Positions 9,150-17,119 of a stretch of DNA of 40,222 bases are shown piece by piece. Every line of letters starts with the position of its first letter. The stretch's first letter is position 1. Both the position numbers and the translations under genes were made by a program. The stretch comes from Paracoccaceae bacterium (GTDB taxonomy: Bacteria > Pseudomonadota > Alphaproteobacteria > Rhodobacterales > Rhodobacteraceae): contig RECW01000144.1 in assembly GCA_007693835.1 (NCBI GenBank), positions 1 through 40,222 on the forward strand. Direction: 5' to 3'. The notes under the pieces are model-generated. The model was not told where the DNA came from. It saw only the letters and a list, made by a program, of their open reading frames with translations, and ran no database searches.

Positions 9150-9230
9150 GCGCTCCCCTCCGTTCTTGCGGCGCCGGATGATCCGTCGCGGCGCCCCTTC
9201 AGGGAAGGGCGCCTTTCGTCGCTCGGCGCG

Positions 9231-9932
9231 TTACGCGGCCGCGTCGGGCGCGGCTCGGAACAGGCCGGCCGCGGCGCGGGCCACCGAGTCGGGGTCGGCG
9301 CGGGCGGCGCGGTCGAGGGGCGAGGCGAAGTCGTGGGCGAGGCGCGCCGGGCGCCCGTCGAGGGCCAGCACCCGGTCGCAGAGCGCCAGCGCCTCGGCCC
9401 GGTCGTGAGTCGCGATCAGCGCCGCGGCCCCCGTGTCGTCGAGCACGCGGAGGATCAGCCGGCGCATCGCGGCGGCGTTGTCGGGGTCGAGCGAGACCAG
9501 CGGCTCGTCCATCAGCAGCAGCGCGGGCCGCACGGCCAGCGCGCGCGCCAGCGCCGCGCGCCGCTGCATCCCGAGCGAGACCTTCTCGGGGTGCTGGTCT
9601 GCCGCGTCGCCGAGCCCGACTTCGGCGAGCAGCGCGCGCGCCCGGTCGAGATCGCCCGCGCCGGGGATCAGGGCGATGTTCTCCGCCAGCGTCCGCCACG
9701 GCAGAAGCCTCGGCGTCTGGAAGATCATCGCGACGCGTCCTTCGGGGCGCTTCACCGAGCCTTCGAAGCCCCGGTCGAGCCCCGCGATGGCGCCGAGCAG
9801 CGTGCTCTTGCCGACGCCCGAGGGGCCGAGCAGCGCCGCCCGCTCGCCCGGCGCCAGGGTGAAGGCGATCGGGCCGAGCACCGTCTCCGGCCCGAAGCGC
9901 CGCGCGCGGATGTCGACGACCAGTCCGCTCAC
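9231..9932 (-). CDS. NitT/TauT-type ABC transporter ATP-binding protein
   Basis: A 233-residue ATPase. The GTG start at 9932 was chosen because it makes a GTGA overlap with the permease stop; an ATG at 9962 would add ten residues. Walker A is LLGPSGVGKSTLL and the Q-loop is AMIFQTPRLLPW. The signature region reads VSLGMQRRAALARAL, with LGMQR where SGGQR is usual. Walker B is LLLMDEPL and the H-loop IATHD. FQTPRLLPWRT is typical of the SsuB/TauB/NitT group. It forms one importer with the permease and binding protein upstream; the substrate is not evident. Confidence 0.85.
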   Translation of the reverse strand: MSGLVVDIRARRFGPETVLGPIAFTLAPGERAALLGPSGVGKSTLLGAIAGLDRGFEGSVKRPEGRVAMIFQTPRLLPWRTLAENIALIPGAGDLDRARALLAEVGLGDAADQHPEKVSLGMQRRAALARALAVRPALLLMDEPLVSLDPDNAAAMRRLILRVLDDTGAAALIATHDRAEALALCDRVLALDGRPARLAHDFASPLDRAARADPDSVARAAAGLFRAAPDAAA

Positions 9933-10702
9933 CGCCGCCACCGCGAGGCCCGCCGCTCCCACGGCTCAAGCAGCGTCCACTCCACCGCGAGCACGACGGC
10001 GATGAAGCCGAAGGCGTAGGCGAGGATCGCCGCGACGTCGAAAAGCTGGAACTGGGCGTAGAGCATGAAGCCGACGCCGTTCGGCCGACCGAGAAGCTCG
10101 ACCACCAGCACGATCTTCCACACCAGCGCGAGCCCGTTGCGCGCGGCGACCGCGAGAAACGGCGCAAGCTGCGGCGCGATCACGTGGCGCAGCCGGTCGT
10201 GGGCCGGCATCGCGTAGAGCGCCGCCATCTCGGCGAGGTCCTTCGACAGCGCCCGCCCGCCTTCGCGCAAGGTGGCCGCGACGTTGGGAATCTTGTTGAT
10301 CGCGACGGCCGCCACCGCGGCGACCTCCGTCAGCCCGAACCAGACGTAGCAGAGGATGATCGTCACCAGCGCCGGCAGGTTCAGGAACAGCGTCAGCCAG
10401 CCGGAGAACAGCCGGTCCGCCGCCCGGCTCATGCCGAGGGCGAGGCCGATCGCCGCCCCGACCGACATCGCGAGGACGAAGGCGGCCGTGACGCGCAACA
10501 GCGTCATGGCGAGGTGGAACAGATAGCCGCCGGAGACGATCTCACGCCCCATCGAGGCCAGAACCGCGAGCGGTCCCGGCAGCAGGTCGCTGTCGAGCGC
10601 CGCGGCGGACCATACCCAGAGGCCGAGCAGCGCGAGCATCCCGAGCGCCGGCGGCGCCAGCCGGACGAGCCGCTCGGGCGCCGCCTCGGCCAGCATCGTC
10701 AT
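9929..10702 (-). CDS. NitT/TauT-type ABC transporter permease
   Basis: A 257-residue integral membrane protein with about six hydrophobic helices, of the SsuC/TauC/NitT type. The cytoplasmic EAA loop is visible as ALYAMPAHDRLRHVIAPQLAPFL. The start MTMLAEAAPERLV at 10702 overlaps the binding-protein stop as ATGA, and its own stop overlaps the ATPase as GTGA, so the three genes are translationally coupled. The long open frame continuing upstream is ignored because it runs antiparallel to the sense of the binding-protein gene. Substrate unknown. Confidence 0.87.
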   Translation of the reverse strand: MTMLAEAAPERLVRLAPPALGMLALLGLWVWSAAALDSDLLPGPLAVLASMGREIVSGGYLFHLAMTLLRVTAAFVLAMSVGAAIGLALGMSRAADRLFSGWLTLFLNLPALVTIILCYVWFGLTEVAAVAAVAINKIPNVAATLREGGRALSKDLAEMAALYAMPAHDRLRHVIAPQLAPFLAVAARNGLALVWKIVLVVELLGRPNGVGFMLYAQFQLFDVAAILAYAFGFIAVVLAVEWTLLEPWERRASRWRR

Positions 10703-11649
10703 TCGGCGAAGACCGCCCGGTCGAAGGGCCCCGACTCGCCTTCGTAGGCGCGGCCGCCGATCTCCAGCATGGTCTCGTGGAGCAGGCGCGCGGCCTCGGT
10801 GTCGGCCTCGGTCCACGGATCGACGACCAGCCCCGCCCGGAAGGCGTCGCGCAACGCCTCGAAGGCGGCGTCGTCCTCGGCCATCATCAGCGGCCGCACG
10901 CGGTCCCACTCGGCGAGATCGTCGCGCAGGATGCGGCCCGCGGCGACCGCCGAGCGGCGGAACCGCGCGATGGCGTCGGCGTCGCTGCGGTCGGCGCGCC
11001 AGAGGAAGCCGATCAGGGGCGGGCTCGGCGCGACGCCGAGGGCGGCGACGGCCGAGTCGACATCCTCGACCGTTTCGGCGCCGACCGCCGAGAGCCGCGC
11101 GGCGAAGTGCCAGTAGGTCGACACGGCGTCGATGGACCCCGCGACGAGCTGCTGCGACAGGAGCGGCGGGGCCCCGGCCACGACGCCCGAGGCGCGGTCG
11201 GGATCGAAGCCGCAGTCGCGCCGCGCGAGCGCGCGGAAGACCAGCCAGCTCTTGTCGAGCGGCCCGCCGACCACGCCGACCTGACGGCCTTCGATGTCGC
11301 AGAGCGTGACGACGCCGCTTTCGGGCCGGGCCATCAGCCGTCCGACGGCGCGGGAATAGGGGAAGTAGCGCACATCGCGCCCCGCCGCGCGCTGGCGGAG
11401 CGCCCAGAACCAGTCCGATACGAAGAGGTCGACGTCGCCCGACTGGAACGCGACCGCCGTCGCGCCGCCGCCGGCGAGCTCGACGGTTTCGAGCCGATAG
11501 CCCTCGGCGGCGTCGAGCCCGTTGTGCGCGATGACGTCCATCAGCCAGTTGACGGTGCCGAATTTCAGCACCGCGACCCGGACGGTGGGCGTCTCTGCGA
11601 AGGCCGCGGGCGCGAGCGCGACGAGGAGGGCGGTCAGCAGGCGGCGCAT
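10699..11649 (-). CDS. ABC transporter substrate-binding protein (NMT1/NitT-like)
   Basis: This 316-residue exported protein has a signal peptide (1 to about 18, ending AFA). The two-lobed NMT1/THI5-like pattern is seen: VRVAVLKFGTVNWLMDVI, GGATAVAFQSGDVDLFVSDWFW, then GRQVGVVGGPLDKSWLVFRALA and AGSIDAVSTYWHFAARL. C115-type and C144-type single cysteines occur, but no lipobox. It lies 4 bases after the DUF3280-like gene and overlaps the permease. Proteins of this class bind small organic ligands (nitrate, sulfonates, pyrimidines). Its place beside a quinoprotein locus suggests a ligand used there, which is inference only. Confidence 0.83.
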   Translation of the reverse strand: MRRLLTALLVALAPAAFAETPTVRVAVLKFGTVNWLMDVIAHNGLDAAEGYRLETVELAGGGATAVAFQSGDVDLFVSDWFWALRQRAAGRDVRYFPYSRAVGRLMARPESGVVTLCDIEGRQVGVVGGPLDKSWLVFRALARRDCGFDPDRASGVVAGAPPLLSQQLVAGSIDAVSTYWHFAARLSAVGAETVEDVDSAVAALGVAPSPPLIGFLWRADRSDADAIARFRRSAVAAGRILRDDLAEWDRVRPLMMAEDDAAFEALRDAFRAGLVVDPWTEADTEAARLLHETMLEIGGRAYEGESGPFDRAVFAE

Positions 11650-11653
11650 GGCG

Positions 11654-12145
11654 TCAGGGCTCCACGAGAATCCGGCGGTTCAGCACGAAATCCATGCCGC
11701 GCCGCCAGCTTTCGTCGGTGTTGCCGCGGATGTCGGCCGATCCGCCGCCGATCAGCGCGCCGGTCGCCGCGTCGCGCAGGTAGACCGAGATGTGCAGGAT
11801 GAGGTTGGAGGTCTTCTGCACCTCGCCGGTGATCGCGACATCCGCGCCGAGGCGCGCGGCGAACTCGCTGTCGCAGCCGTTGCAGTGGGCGAGGTTCTCG
11901 AACCGCGCCGCGTCCGCCGCCACCGGCTCGATGTCGACGAAGGCGAAGCGGCCCGACGCCTCCAGCGTCTCGACCAATTGCTGCTCGAGCATCCGGGCGC
12001 GCGCCTCCTCGGCGTCCTGGTTCCCGCCGAGGCTCATGTCGATGACCTTCATGCCGAAGAACGCCGCCCGCTTCGCTTCTGCGGAGGCTGCGCCGGCTGC
12101 GAGGAAAGCGGCGAGCGCGGCCGCGAGCGCGTTTCGTGTGCACAT
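11654..12145 (-). CDS. DUF3280/DUF2380-like exported protein
   Basis: A 163-residue protein with a signal peptide (1 to about 22, ending ASA). The mature part has MLEQQLVETLEASGRFAFVD, a C-x2-C pair in HCNGCDSEF, GADVAITGEVQKTSNLILHI and GNTDESWRRGMDF. I place it from memory in the DUF3280/DUF2380-type group of uncharacterised proteins that sit beside quinoprotein and ABC genes. The strand pattern recalls lipoprotein-like periplasmic proteins such as CsgG/TolB N-domains. It is the first gene of the minus-strand ABC operon and is divergent from the Lut-like operon. Confidence 0.72.
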   Translation of the reverse strand: MCTRNALAAALAAFLAAGAASAEAKRAAFFGMKVIDMSLGGNQDAEEARARMLEQQLVETLEASGRFAFVDIEPVAADAARFENLAHCNGCDSEFAARLGADVAITGEVQKTSNLILHISVYLRDAATGALIGGGSADIRGNTDESWRRGMDFVLNRRILVEP

Positions 12146-12185
12146 GCGCGCACGATAGGCGAGACGGCGCAGGGCGCAACGCCTC

Positions 12186-12214
12186 TCTCACATTATGAGA
12201 AGACGCGCGCGTCT
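12186..12214. promoter_or_regulatory. Two abutting palindromes in the divergent promoter
   Basis: TCTCACATTATGAGA (12186-12200; 5-bp arms TCTCA/TGAGA) is followed without a gap by the perfect 14-bp palindrome AGACGCGCGCGTCT (12201-12214). They lie 41 bases before the minus-strand operon start (12145) and about 100 bases before the plus-strand operon start (12317). On the minus strand the first palindrome contains CATAAT, a good -10 candidate, and TCAAGC lies 17 bases upstream as a weak -35. TTGACC at 12217-12222 could serve the plus strand. This looks like an operator controlling both operons; the regulator is unknown. Confidence 0.5.
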
Positions 12215-12316
12215 GCTTGACCGCGCCAGACCGCGCCGGCTTGCTGCGCCGAAAAACAGGGCTTACGCCGTTGACGGCTGAGCCCGAGCGAACGGGGCTT
12301 CTGGGGAGGAGCCGGC

Positions 12317-13486
12317 ATGCTGCGCACGGTCCTGACGGCGGCGATCGCGCTGGCGCCGATGGCGGCTTCCGCGGCCGAGGTCGTGTCGGCGGTGCTGCGC
12401 ATCGAGCGCGAGCGGCCGGCCCCCATATCGCGCCTGGAACTGCCCGCCGGCGACGAAGGGTTCATGGGCGCCCTGCTCGCCACGCGCGACAACGAGACGA
12501 CCGGCGGCTTCCTCGGCCACACCTACGTGCTCCACAAGGCCGCCGCCCTGCCCGAAGACGCGACCGCGGCGCTCGACGACCTGATCGAGCAGGGCGCGCG
12601 CTTCATCGTGACCCTCGCCGAGGCCGACGATCTGCTGGCCCTCGCCGACCATGCGGCCGGCCGCGACGTGCTGCTGCTCAACGTCTCGGCGCCGGACGAC
12701 CGGCTGCGCGGCGTGGACTGCCGGGCGAACGTGCTGCACGCGACGCCCTCGCGCCGGATGCTGGCCGACGGGCTGGCGCAGTACCTGCTCTGGAAGCGGT
12801 GGGACCGGTGGGCGCTGGTCCACGGCTCTCACCCCCGCGACCGGGAGAAGGCGGAGGCGCTGCGCGCCGCGGCGCGGCGTTTCGGCGCGCGGATCGTGAG
12901 CGAACTGGCGTTCGAGGACACGGGCGGCGCGCGGCGCAGCGACACCGGCCACGTTCTGGTGCAGCGGCAGATACCGGGCCTGATGCAGGGGCTGCGCGAG
13001 CATGACGTCGTCGTGGTCGCCGACGAATCGCAGGTGTTCGGCGTCCACATGCCCTATCGCGGCTGGACCGCGCGCCCGGTGGCGGGCGACGCGGGGCTCC
13101 GGGCCACGGCGTGGCACCCCGCCCACGAAGGCTTCGGCGCGACCCAGCTTCAGCGCCGGTTCGAGGCGCTGGCGGGGCGGCGCATGACCGACCTCGACTA
13201 CGAGGCGTGGGTGGCGCTGCGCGCCGTCAGCGAGGCGGTGACGCGCACCGACACGGCGGATTTGGCGACGGTCCTCGCCCACCTTCTCAGCGACGACTTC
13301 GAGCTTGCGGCGTTCAAGGGCATGCCGCTCAGCTTCCGCCCCTGGAGCCGGCAGCTGCGGCAGGCGGTGATCCTCGGCGACGGCTTCACGGTGGTCAGCA
13401 TCTCGCCGCAGGAGGAGTTCCTGCACCAGCGCACCCGCCTCGACACGCTCGGCGTGGACGAAGCCGAAAGCGCGTGTCCGCTGTGA
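12317..13486 (+). CDS. Substrate-binding protein of PQQ-dehydrogenase/lanthanide ABC system (LutA-like)
   Basis: A 389-residue exported protein with a signal peptide of about 20 residues (ASA cleavage). It is a periplasmic-binding-protein fold related to branched-chain amino acid receptors: GFMGALLATRDNETTGGFLG, ARFIVTLAEADDLLAL, DRWALVHGSHPRDREKAEAL, HDVVVVADESQVFG. This fits the family described as ABC substrate-binding protein of PQQ-dependent alcohol dehydrogenase systems, whose Methylorubrum relative is LutA. GGGGAGGAG precedes the ATG. It leads the plus-strand operon with the beta-propeller, ATPase and ABC-2 permease. A role in lanthanide uptake is inferred from that context. Confidence 0.85.
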   Translation: MLRTVLTAAIALAPMAASAAEVVSAVLRIERERPAPISRLELPAGDEGFMGALLATRDNETTGGFLGHTYVLHKAAALPEDATAALDDLIEQGARFIVTLAEADDLLALADHAAGRDVLLLNVSAPDDRLRGVDCRANVLHATPSRRMLADGLAQYLLWKRWDRWALVHGSHPRDREKAEALRAAARRFGARIVSELAFEDTGGARRSDTGHVLVQRQIPGLMQGLREHDVVVVADESQVFGVHMPYRGWTARPVAGDAGLRATAWHPAHEGFGATQLQRRFEALAGRRMTDLDYEAWVALRAVSEAVTRTDTADLATVLAHLLSDDFELAAFKGMPLSFRPWSRQLRQAVILGDGFTVVSISPQEEFLHQRTRLDTLGVDEAESACPL

Positions 13487-13527
13487 CCGGCGCGCGCGAG
13501 ACCGGAACACGAAAGGACCGAGGGCGC

Positions 13528-14496
13528 ATGAGAGGCTTTCTGGCGGGGGCGGTCGCCCTTCTGGCGCTCGGGCCGGTCGCCGCGTGGGCGCAGGTGGTCT
13601 TCGTGACCAACGAGAAGGGCAACTCCGTCACGCGCATCGACGTGGCGACGCTGGAGGTGATCGACACCGTGCCGGTCGGCCAGCGCCCGCGCGGGATCAC
13701 GATCAGCAACGACGGCCGGCAGCTTTTCGTGGCCGCCTCCGACGACGACACGGTGCAGGTGTTCGACCCCGAGACCATGCGCCTGATCCACACGCTGCCG
13801 AGCGGGCCGGATCCGGAGCAGTTCGTGCTGCACCCCTCGGGCAATCCGCTGTTCATCGCCAACGAGGACGACAACCTCGTGACCGTGGTCGACGTGGTGA
13901 CGCGCCGGGCGCTCGCCGAGATACCCGTCGGCATCGAGCCGGAGGGCATGGGCATCAGCCCCGACGGGCGCGTGCTGGTGAACACCTCCGAGACCACCAA
14001 CATGGCGCACTTCATCGACACCGAGACGTTCAAGATCTTCCACAACACGCTGGTCGACAGCCGCCCCCGCGTCGCCGAGTTCACGCGGGACGGGTCGCTG
14101 CTGTTCGTGTCGGCGGAGATCGGCGGCACCGTCAGCGTCATCGACCCCGCGAGCGGCGAGATCGTCCACACCATCCGCTTCGCCGTGCCCGGCGTCACGC
14201 CCGAGGCGCTGCAGCCGGTGGGCGTGCGCGTCACGGCGGACGGGTCGCGGGTGTTCGTGGCCCTCGGCCCCGCCAACCGCGTCGCGGTGGTCGACGGCCG
14301 GACCTTCGAGGTGAAGAACTACCTGCTGGTGGGCCAGCGCGTCTGGCAACTCGCGTTCACGCCCGACGAGCGGTATCTCTTCACCACCAACGGCAACTCC
14401 AACGACGTCTCGGTGATCGACGTGGCCGCCGAGCGGGTGATCAAGTCGATCCCCGTGGGCGACCAGCCGTGGGGCGTCGTCGTCTCGCCCAACTGA
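13528..14496 (+). CDS. PQQ-catabolism-associated YVTN beta-propeller protein
   Basis: A 322-residue exported protein with a signal peptide (to about 21, AWA-Q). It has about seven repeats of roughly 42 residues built on VFVTNEKGNSVTRIDVATLEV, IDTVPVGQRPRGITISNDGR and later copies ending IKSIPVGDQPWGVVVSP: a YVTN/NHL-like propeller. The ATG at 13528 follows AAAGGACCGAGGG. Known relatives sit in xoxF, ped and lut loci, and one is part of the lut cluster of Methylorubrum. The mechanism is unknown; a periplasmic docking or metal-binding role is plausible. It is second in the operon, 41 bases after the binding protein. Confidence 0.88.
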   Translation: MRGFLAGAVALLALGPVAAWAQVVFVTNEKGNSVTRIDVATLEVIDTVPVGQRPRGITISNDGRQLFVAASDDDTVQVFDPETMRLIHTLPSGPDPEQFVLHPSGNPLFIANEDDNLVTVVDVVTRRALAEIPVGIEPEGMGISPDGRVLVNTSETTNMAHFIDTETFKIFHNTLVDSRPRVAEFTRDGSLLFVSAEIGGTVSVIDPASGEIVHTIRFAVPGVTPEALQPVGVRVTADGSRVFVALGPANRVAVVDGRTFEVKNYLLVGQRVWQLAFTPDERYLFTTNGNSNDVSVIDVAAERVIKSIPVGDQPWGVVVSPN

Positions 14497-14514
14497 ACCG
14501 GAGAGGAAGCGCCC

Positions 14515-14964
14515 GTGAAGCCCGTCCGCCTCGCCGCCGGCCTCGTCGCCGGCCTCGCGCTCCCCGCGCCCGGCGCCGCCGCGCCGCTCTGCGACGATCT
14601 CGGCTTCGCGGGGCTGCTTGCGGGCTGCAACAAGATGGACCTGCCGCCGCTGACCCTCTCGGCCGGCAAGCCCATCGCGGACGGGCCGCTGGGGCTGTCG
14701 TCGGGCGTCTACTACCGTCTCGACATCATAGCCGACGGCACGCAGGAACTGGGGCTGGTCGGGCCCGACTTCTTCCGCGCCATCTGGGTCGACGAGGTGA
14801 TCGTCAACGACATCGAAGTGCGCCCCATGGGCCTGCACAGCATCGAGTTCGACCGCGCCGGCACGCTGCGGCTGACCTTCATCGCCATCAAGCCCGGCCA
14901 GTACGAACTGAAGATCCCCGGCTCGACCGGCGAGACGCAGCGCGTCGACATCACCATCCGATGA
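14515..14964 (+). CDS. Small exported protein of the Lut-like ABC operon
   Basis: A 149-residue protein with a GTG start at 14515, supported by GAGAGGAAG 8 bases upstream. The signal peptide runs about 1-23. The mature N-terminus has two cysteines (LCDDLGFAGLLAGCNKMDLP) that may form a disulfide. The rest is beta-rich and cupredoxin-like in feel (YYRLDIIADGTQELGL, TLRLTFIAIKPGQYELKIPG). No copper ligand set is complete. The stop overlaps the ATPase start as ATGA. Relatives between propeller and ATPase in lut/ped loci suggest a periplasmic partner of the transporter. Confidence 0.7.
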   Translation: MKPVRLAAGLVAGLALPAPGAAAPLCDDLGFAGLLAGCNKMDLPPLTLSAGKPIADGPLGLSSGVYYRLDIIADGTQELGLVGPDFFRAIWVDEVIVNDIEVRPMGLHSIEFDRAGTLRLTFIAIKPGQYELKIPGSTGETQRVDITIR

Positions 14965-15695
14965 CCGACGCCGCCCCCGCAGCCCTCGAGGTCGACGGCC
15001 TTTCCTTCGCCTACGGCAAGAAGAAGGCGCTCGACGGCGTGTCGTTCACGGCGCCGGCCGGCGCCTTCACGGCGCTGCTCGGCGTCAACGGCGCGGGCAA
15101 GACGACGCTGGTCAATCTCGTCACCCGCCTGTTCGCCGCGCGCGAGGGGCGCATCGCGATCTGCGGCCGCGATCTCGGGTCGGCGCCCGGCGCGGCGCTG
15201 GCGCAGCTCGGCGTGGTGTTCCAGAGCCGGGCGCTCGACCCGAACCTCACCGTGGCGCAGAACGCGGTCTATCACGGCGCGCTGCACGGCATGGGGCGGC
15301 GCGAGGCGCTCTCGCGGGCCGAGGCGACGCTGGCCCGCGTCGGCCTCGCCGACCGGATGCGCGAGCGGGTCGGGCGGCTCTCCGGCGGGCAGCAGCGGCG
15401 GGCGGAGATCGCGCAGGCGCTGCTGCATGGCCCGCGCCTGCTGGTGTGCGACGAGCCGACGACCGGCCTCGACATCGAAAGCCGCGCGGCGATCGTGCGC
15501 GACGTCCATGCGCTGGCGAAGGAGGAGGGGGTGGGCGTGCTGTGGGCGACCCATCTCGTCGACGAGATCGACGCGGAGGACGGCGTCGTCGTGCTTGACG
15601 CCGGCAAGGTCATCGCCGCCGGCCGCGCCGCAGACATCGCCGAAGGCCGACCGCTCGCCGACGCCTTCCTCGCGCTGACGGGGGCCGCGGCGTGA
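14961..15695 (+). CDS. ABC transporter ATP-binding protein, PQQ/lanthanide system (LutE/PedB-like)
   Basis: This 244-residue ATPase of the ABC-2 transporter kind has Walker A LLGVNGAGKTTLV, Q-loop GVVFQSRALDPNLTV, signature RLSGGQQRRAEIAQAL, Walker B LLVCDEPTTGLD and H-loop LWATHLVDEI. The pattern VFQS.ALDPNLTV with HGALHGM fits the PQQ-dependent alcohol dehydrogenase ABC ATPase group. It overlaps its neighbours at both ends (ATGA upstream, GTGA downstream), so it is translationally coupled to the permease. Confidence 0.92.
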   Translation: MTDAAPAALEVDGLSFAYGKKKALDGVSFTAPAGAFTALLGVNGAGKTTLVNLVTRLFAAREGRIAICGRDLGSAPGAALAQLGVVFQSRALDPNLTVAQNAVYHGALHGMGRREALSRAEATLARVGLADRMRERVGRLSGGQQRRAEIAQALLHGPRLLVCDEPTTGLDIESRAAIVRDVHALAKEEGVGVLWATHLVDEIDAEDGVVVLDAGKVIAAGRAADIAEGRPLADAFLALTGAAA

Positions 15696-16501
15696 GCGCG
15701 GCGCGCGGGCGGGCCGGCTGGACGGCGTGCTTCCTCGGCGTCGTGCGGCGCGAGTTGCTGCGGTTCCTGCAGCAGAAGGAGCGGTTTCTCGCCGCCCTCG
15801 TGCGCCCGCTGGTGTGGCTGTTCATCTTCGCCGCGGGCTTCCGGGCGGTGCTCGGCGTGTCGATCATGCCGCCCTACCAGACCTACGTGCTCTACGAGGT
15901 CTACGTGGTCCCCGGCCTCGTTGCGATGACGCTGCTGTTCCAGGGGATGCAGTCCTCGCTTTCGATGGTCTACGACCGCGAGACGGGCACGATGCGGGGC
16001 CTGCTGGTCAGCCCCTATCCGCGCTGGTTCCTGCTGACGGCGAAGCTCTCCGGCGCCGTGCTGGTCGGCGTCGCGCAGGCCTACGCCTTCCTCGGGATCG
16101 CGTGGCTCTACGGCGTGGAGGCGCCGCCGTTGGGGTATCTCACCGTGCTGCCGGCGCTGGCGCTGTCGGGCATGCTGCTGGCGGCGATCGGGCTGTTCCT
16201 GTCCTCGGCGATCCGGCAGCTGGAGAACTTCGCCGGTGTGATGAACTTCGTGATCTTCCCGATGTTCTTCGCCTCCTCGGCGCTCTACCCGCTGTGGCGG
16301 GTGCGCGACGGCAGCCCGCTGCTCGCCAACGTCGCCCTCGCCAACCCGTTCACCCATTGCGTCGAGCTGATCCGCTTCGCGCTCTTCATGCAGGTCAACT
16401 GGCTGTCGCTCGGGGTGGTGCTGGCGATGGGCGGGGCGTTCCTCGCCGCCGCCTTCTGGGCCTACGATCCCGCGCGCGGCCTGATGGCGCGGCGGCGATG
16501 A
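15692..16501 (+). CDS. ABC-2 type permease, PQQ/lanthanide system (LutF/PedC-like)
   Basis: A 269-residue membrane protein with a GTG start overlapping the ATPase stop (GTGA). It has six hydrophobic helices: VWLFIFAAGFRAVL; LVAMTLLFQGM; VGVAQAYAFLGIAWL; LPALALSGMLLAAIGLFL; GVMNFVIFPMFFASSALYPL; and the C-terminal helix near 245-260. The ABC-2 signature region (FPMFFASSALYPLWRV, NPFTHCVELIRFAL) is clear. Known relatives are PedC of Pseudomonas and LutF of Methylorubrum. Substrate and direction are inferred. Confidence 0.92.
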   Translation: MSAARGRAGWTACFLGVVRRELLRFLQQKERFLAALVRPLVWLFIFAAGFRAVLGVSIMPPYQTYVLYEVYVVPGLVAMTLLFQGMQSSLSMVYDRETGTMRGLLVSPYPRWFLLTAKLSGAVLVGVAQAYAFLGIAWLYGVEAPPLGYLTVLPALALSGMLLAAIGLFLSSAIRQLENFAGVMNFVIFPMFFASSALYPLWRVRDGSPLLANVALANPFTHCVELIRFALFMQVNWLSLGVVLAMGGAFLAAAFWAYDPARGLMARRR

Positions 16502-16578
16502 CGGGCGCTGCGACAATAAGTCTGGCCGCGGACCCCGCGCGTTCTACCCTGCTTCCGGACAACAGGGGAGGGAACGGC

Positions 16579-17097
16579 ATGAGGCGATGGATCAAGGGGG
16601 CGTTGGCGGCCGCGTGCGTGGCGACGGCGCCGGGCGGCGCCTGGGCGGTGTTCAGCGGCGACATGAGCCCCCGCGCGCGCTCGGGCGACAGCGACTACGC
16701 CGACGGCGTCGAGGCGTGGGAGCGCAAGGACTGGGCGGCGGCGGTCGCGGCGCTGGAGAAGGTCGTGGCGCGGCGGCCATGGCACGACAACGCGCACAGC
16801 CTGCTCGGCTATTCGTGGCGCAAGCTCGGCGAGTACGAGAAATCGCTCGCCCACTATCACACGGCGCTGGAGCTGAACCCGCGCCACCGTCAGGCGCTCG
16901 AATACCTCGGCCGCGCGTATCTGGAGCTGCACTGGCCCGACAAGGCGGAGGAGACGCTGGCGCAGTTGGGCGGGGTGTGCCGGTTCGTGGCGCTGACCTT
17001 CTCCGACGGCGATTTCAGCGATGGCTGCGTCGAGTATCGCAGCCTCTCGGAGGCGGTCGCGTATTATCAGCGCACAGGACAGCCGCCCGCGGAATGA
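16579..17097 (+). CDS. Exported tetratricopeptide-repeat protein
   Basis: A 172-residue protein with a signal peptide (to about 23, AWA). The mature part contains two to three TPR units: GVEAWERKDWAAAVAALEKV, NAHSLLGYSWRKLGEYEKSL, and ALEYLGRAYLELHWPDKAEE. A C-terminal tail contains two cysteines. GGGGAGGGAAC lies before the ATG. It follows the permease after 77 bases, so it may have its own promoter or be the tail of the operon. TPR proteins of this size occur in other xoxF-type loci, probably as periplasmic assembly helpers (inference). Confidence 0.78.
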   Translation: MRRWIKGALAAACVATAPGGAWAVFSGDMSPRARSGDSDYADGVEAWERKDWAAAVAALEKVVARRPWHDNAHSLLGYSWRKLGEYEKSLAHYHTALELNPRHRQALEYLGRAYLELHWPDKAEETLAQLGGVCRFVALTFSDGDFSDGCVEYRSLSEAVAYYQRTGQPPAE

Positions 17098-17119
17098 CCG
17101 CGGCGGAGGAGGGGACGCG

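Noticed and set aside
7788-10019. Plus-strand open frame spanning rluA and the ABC ATPase region
   Set aside because: Out of frame with rluA and antisense to the PAS and ATPase genes; low-complexity Arg/Ala composition.
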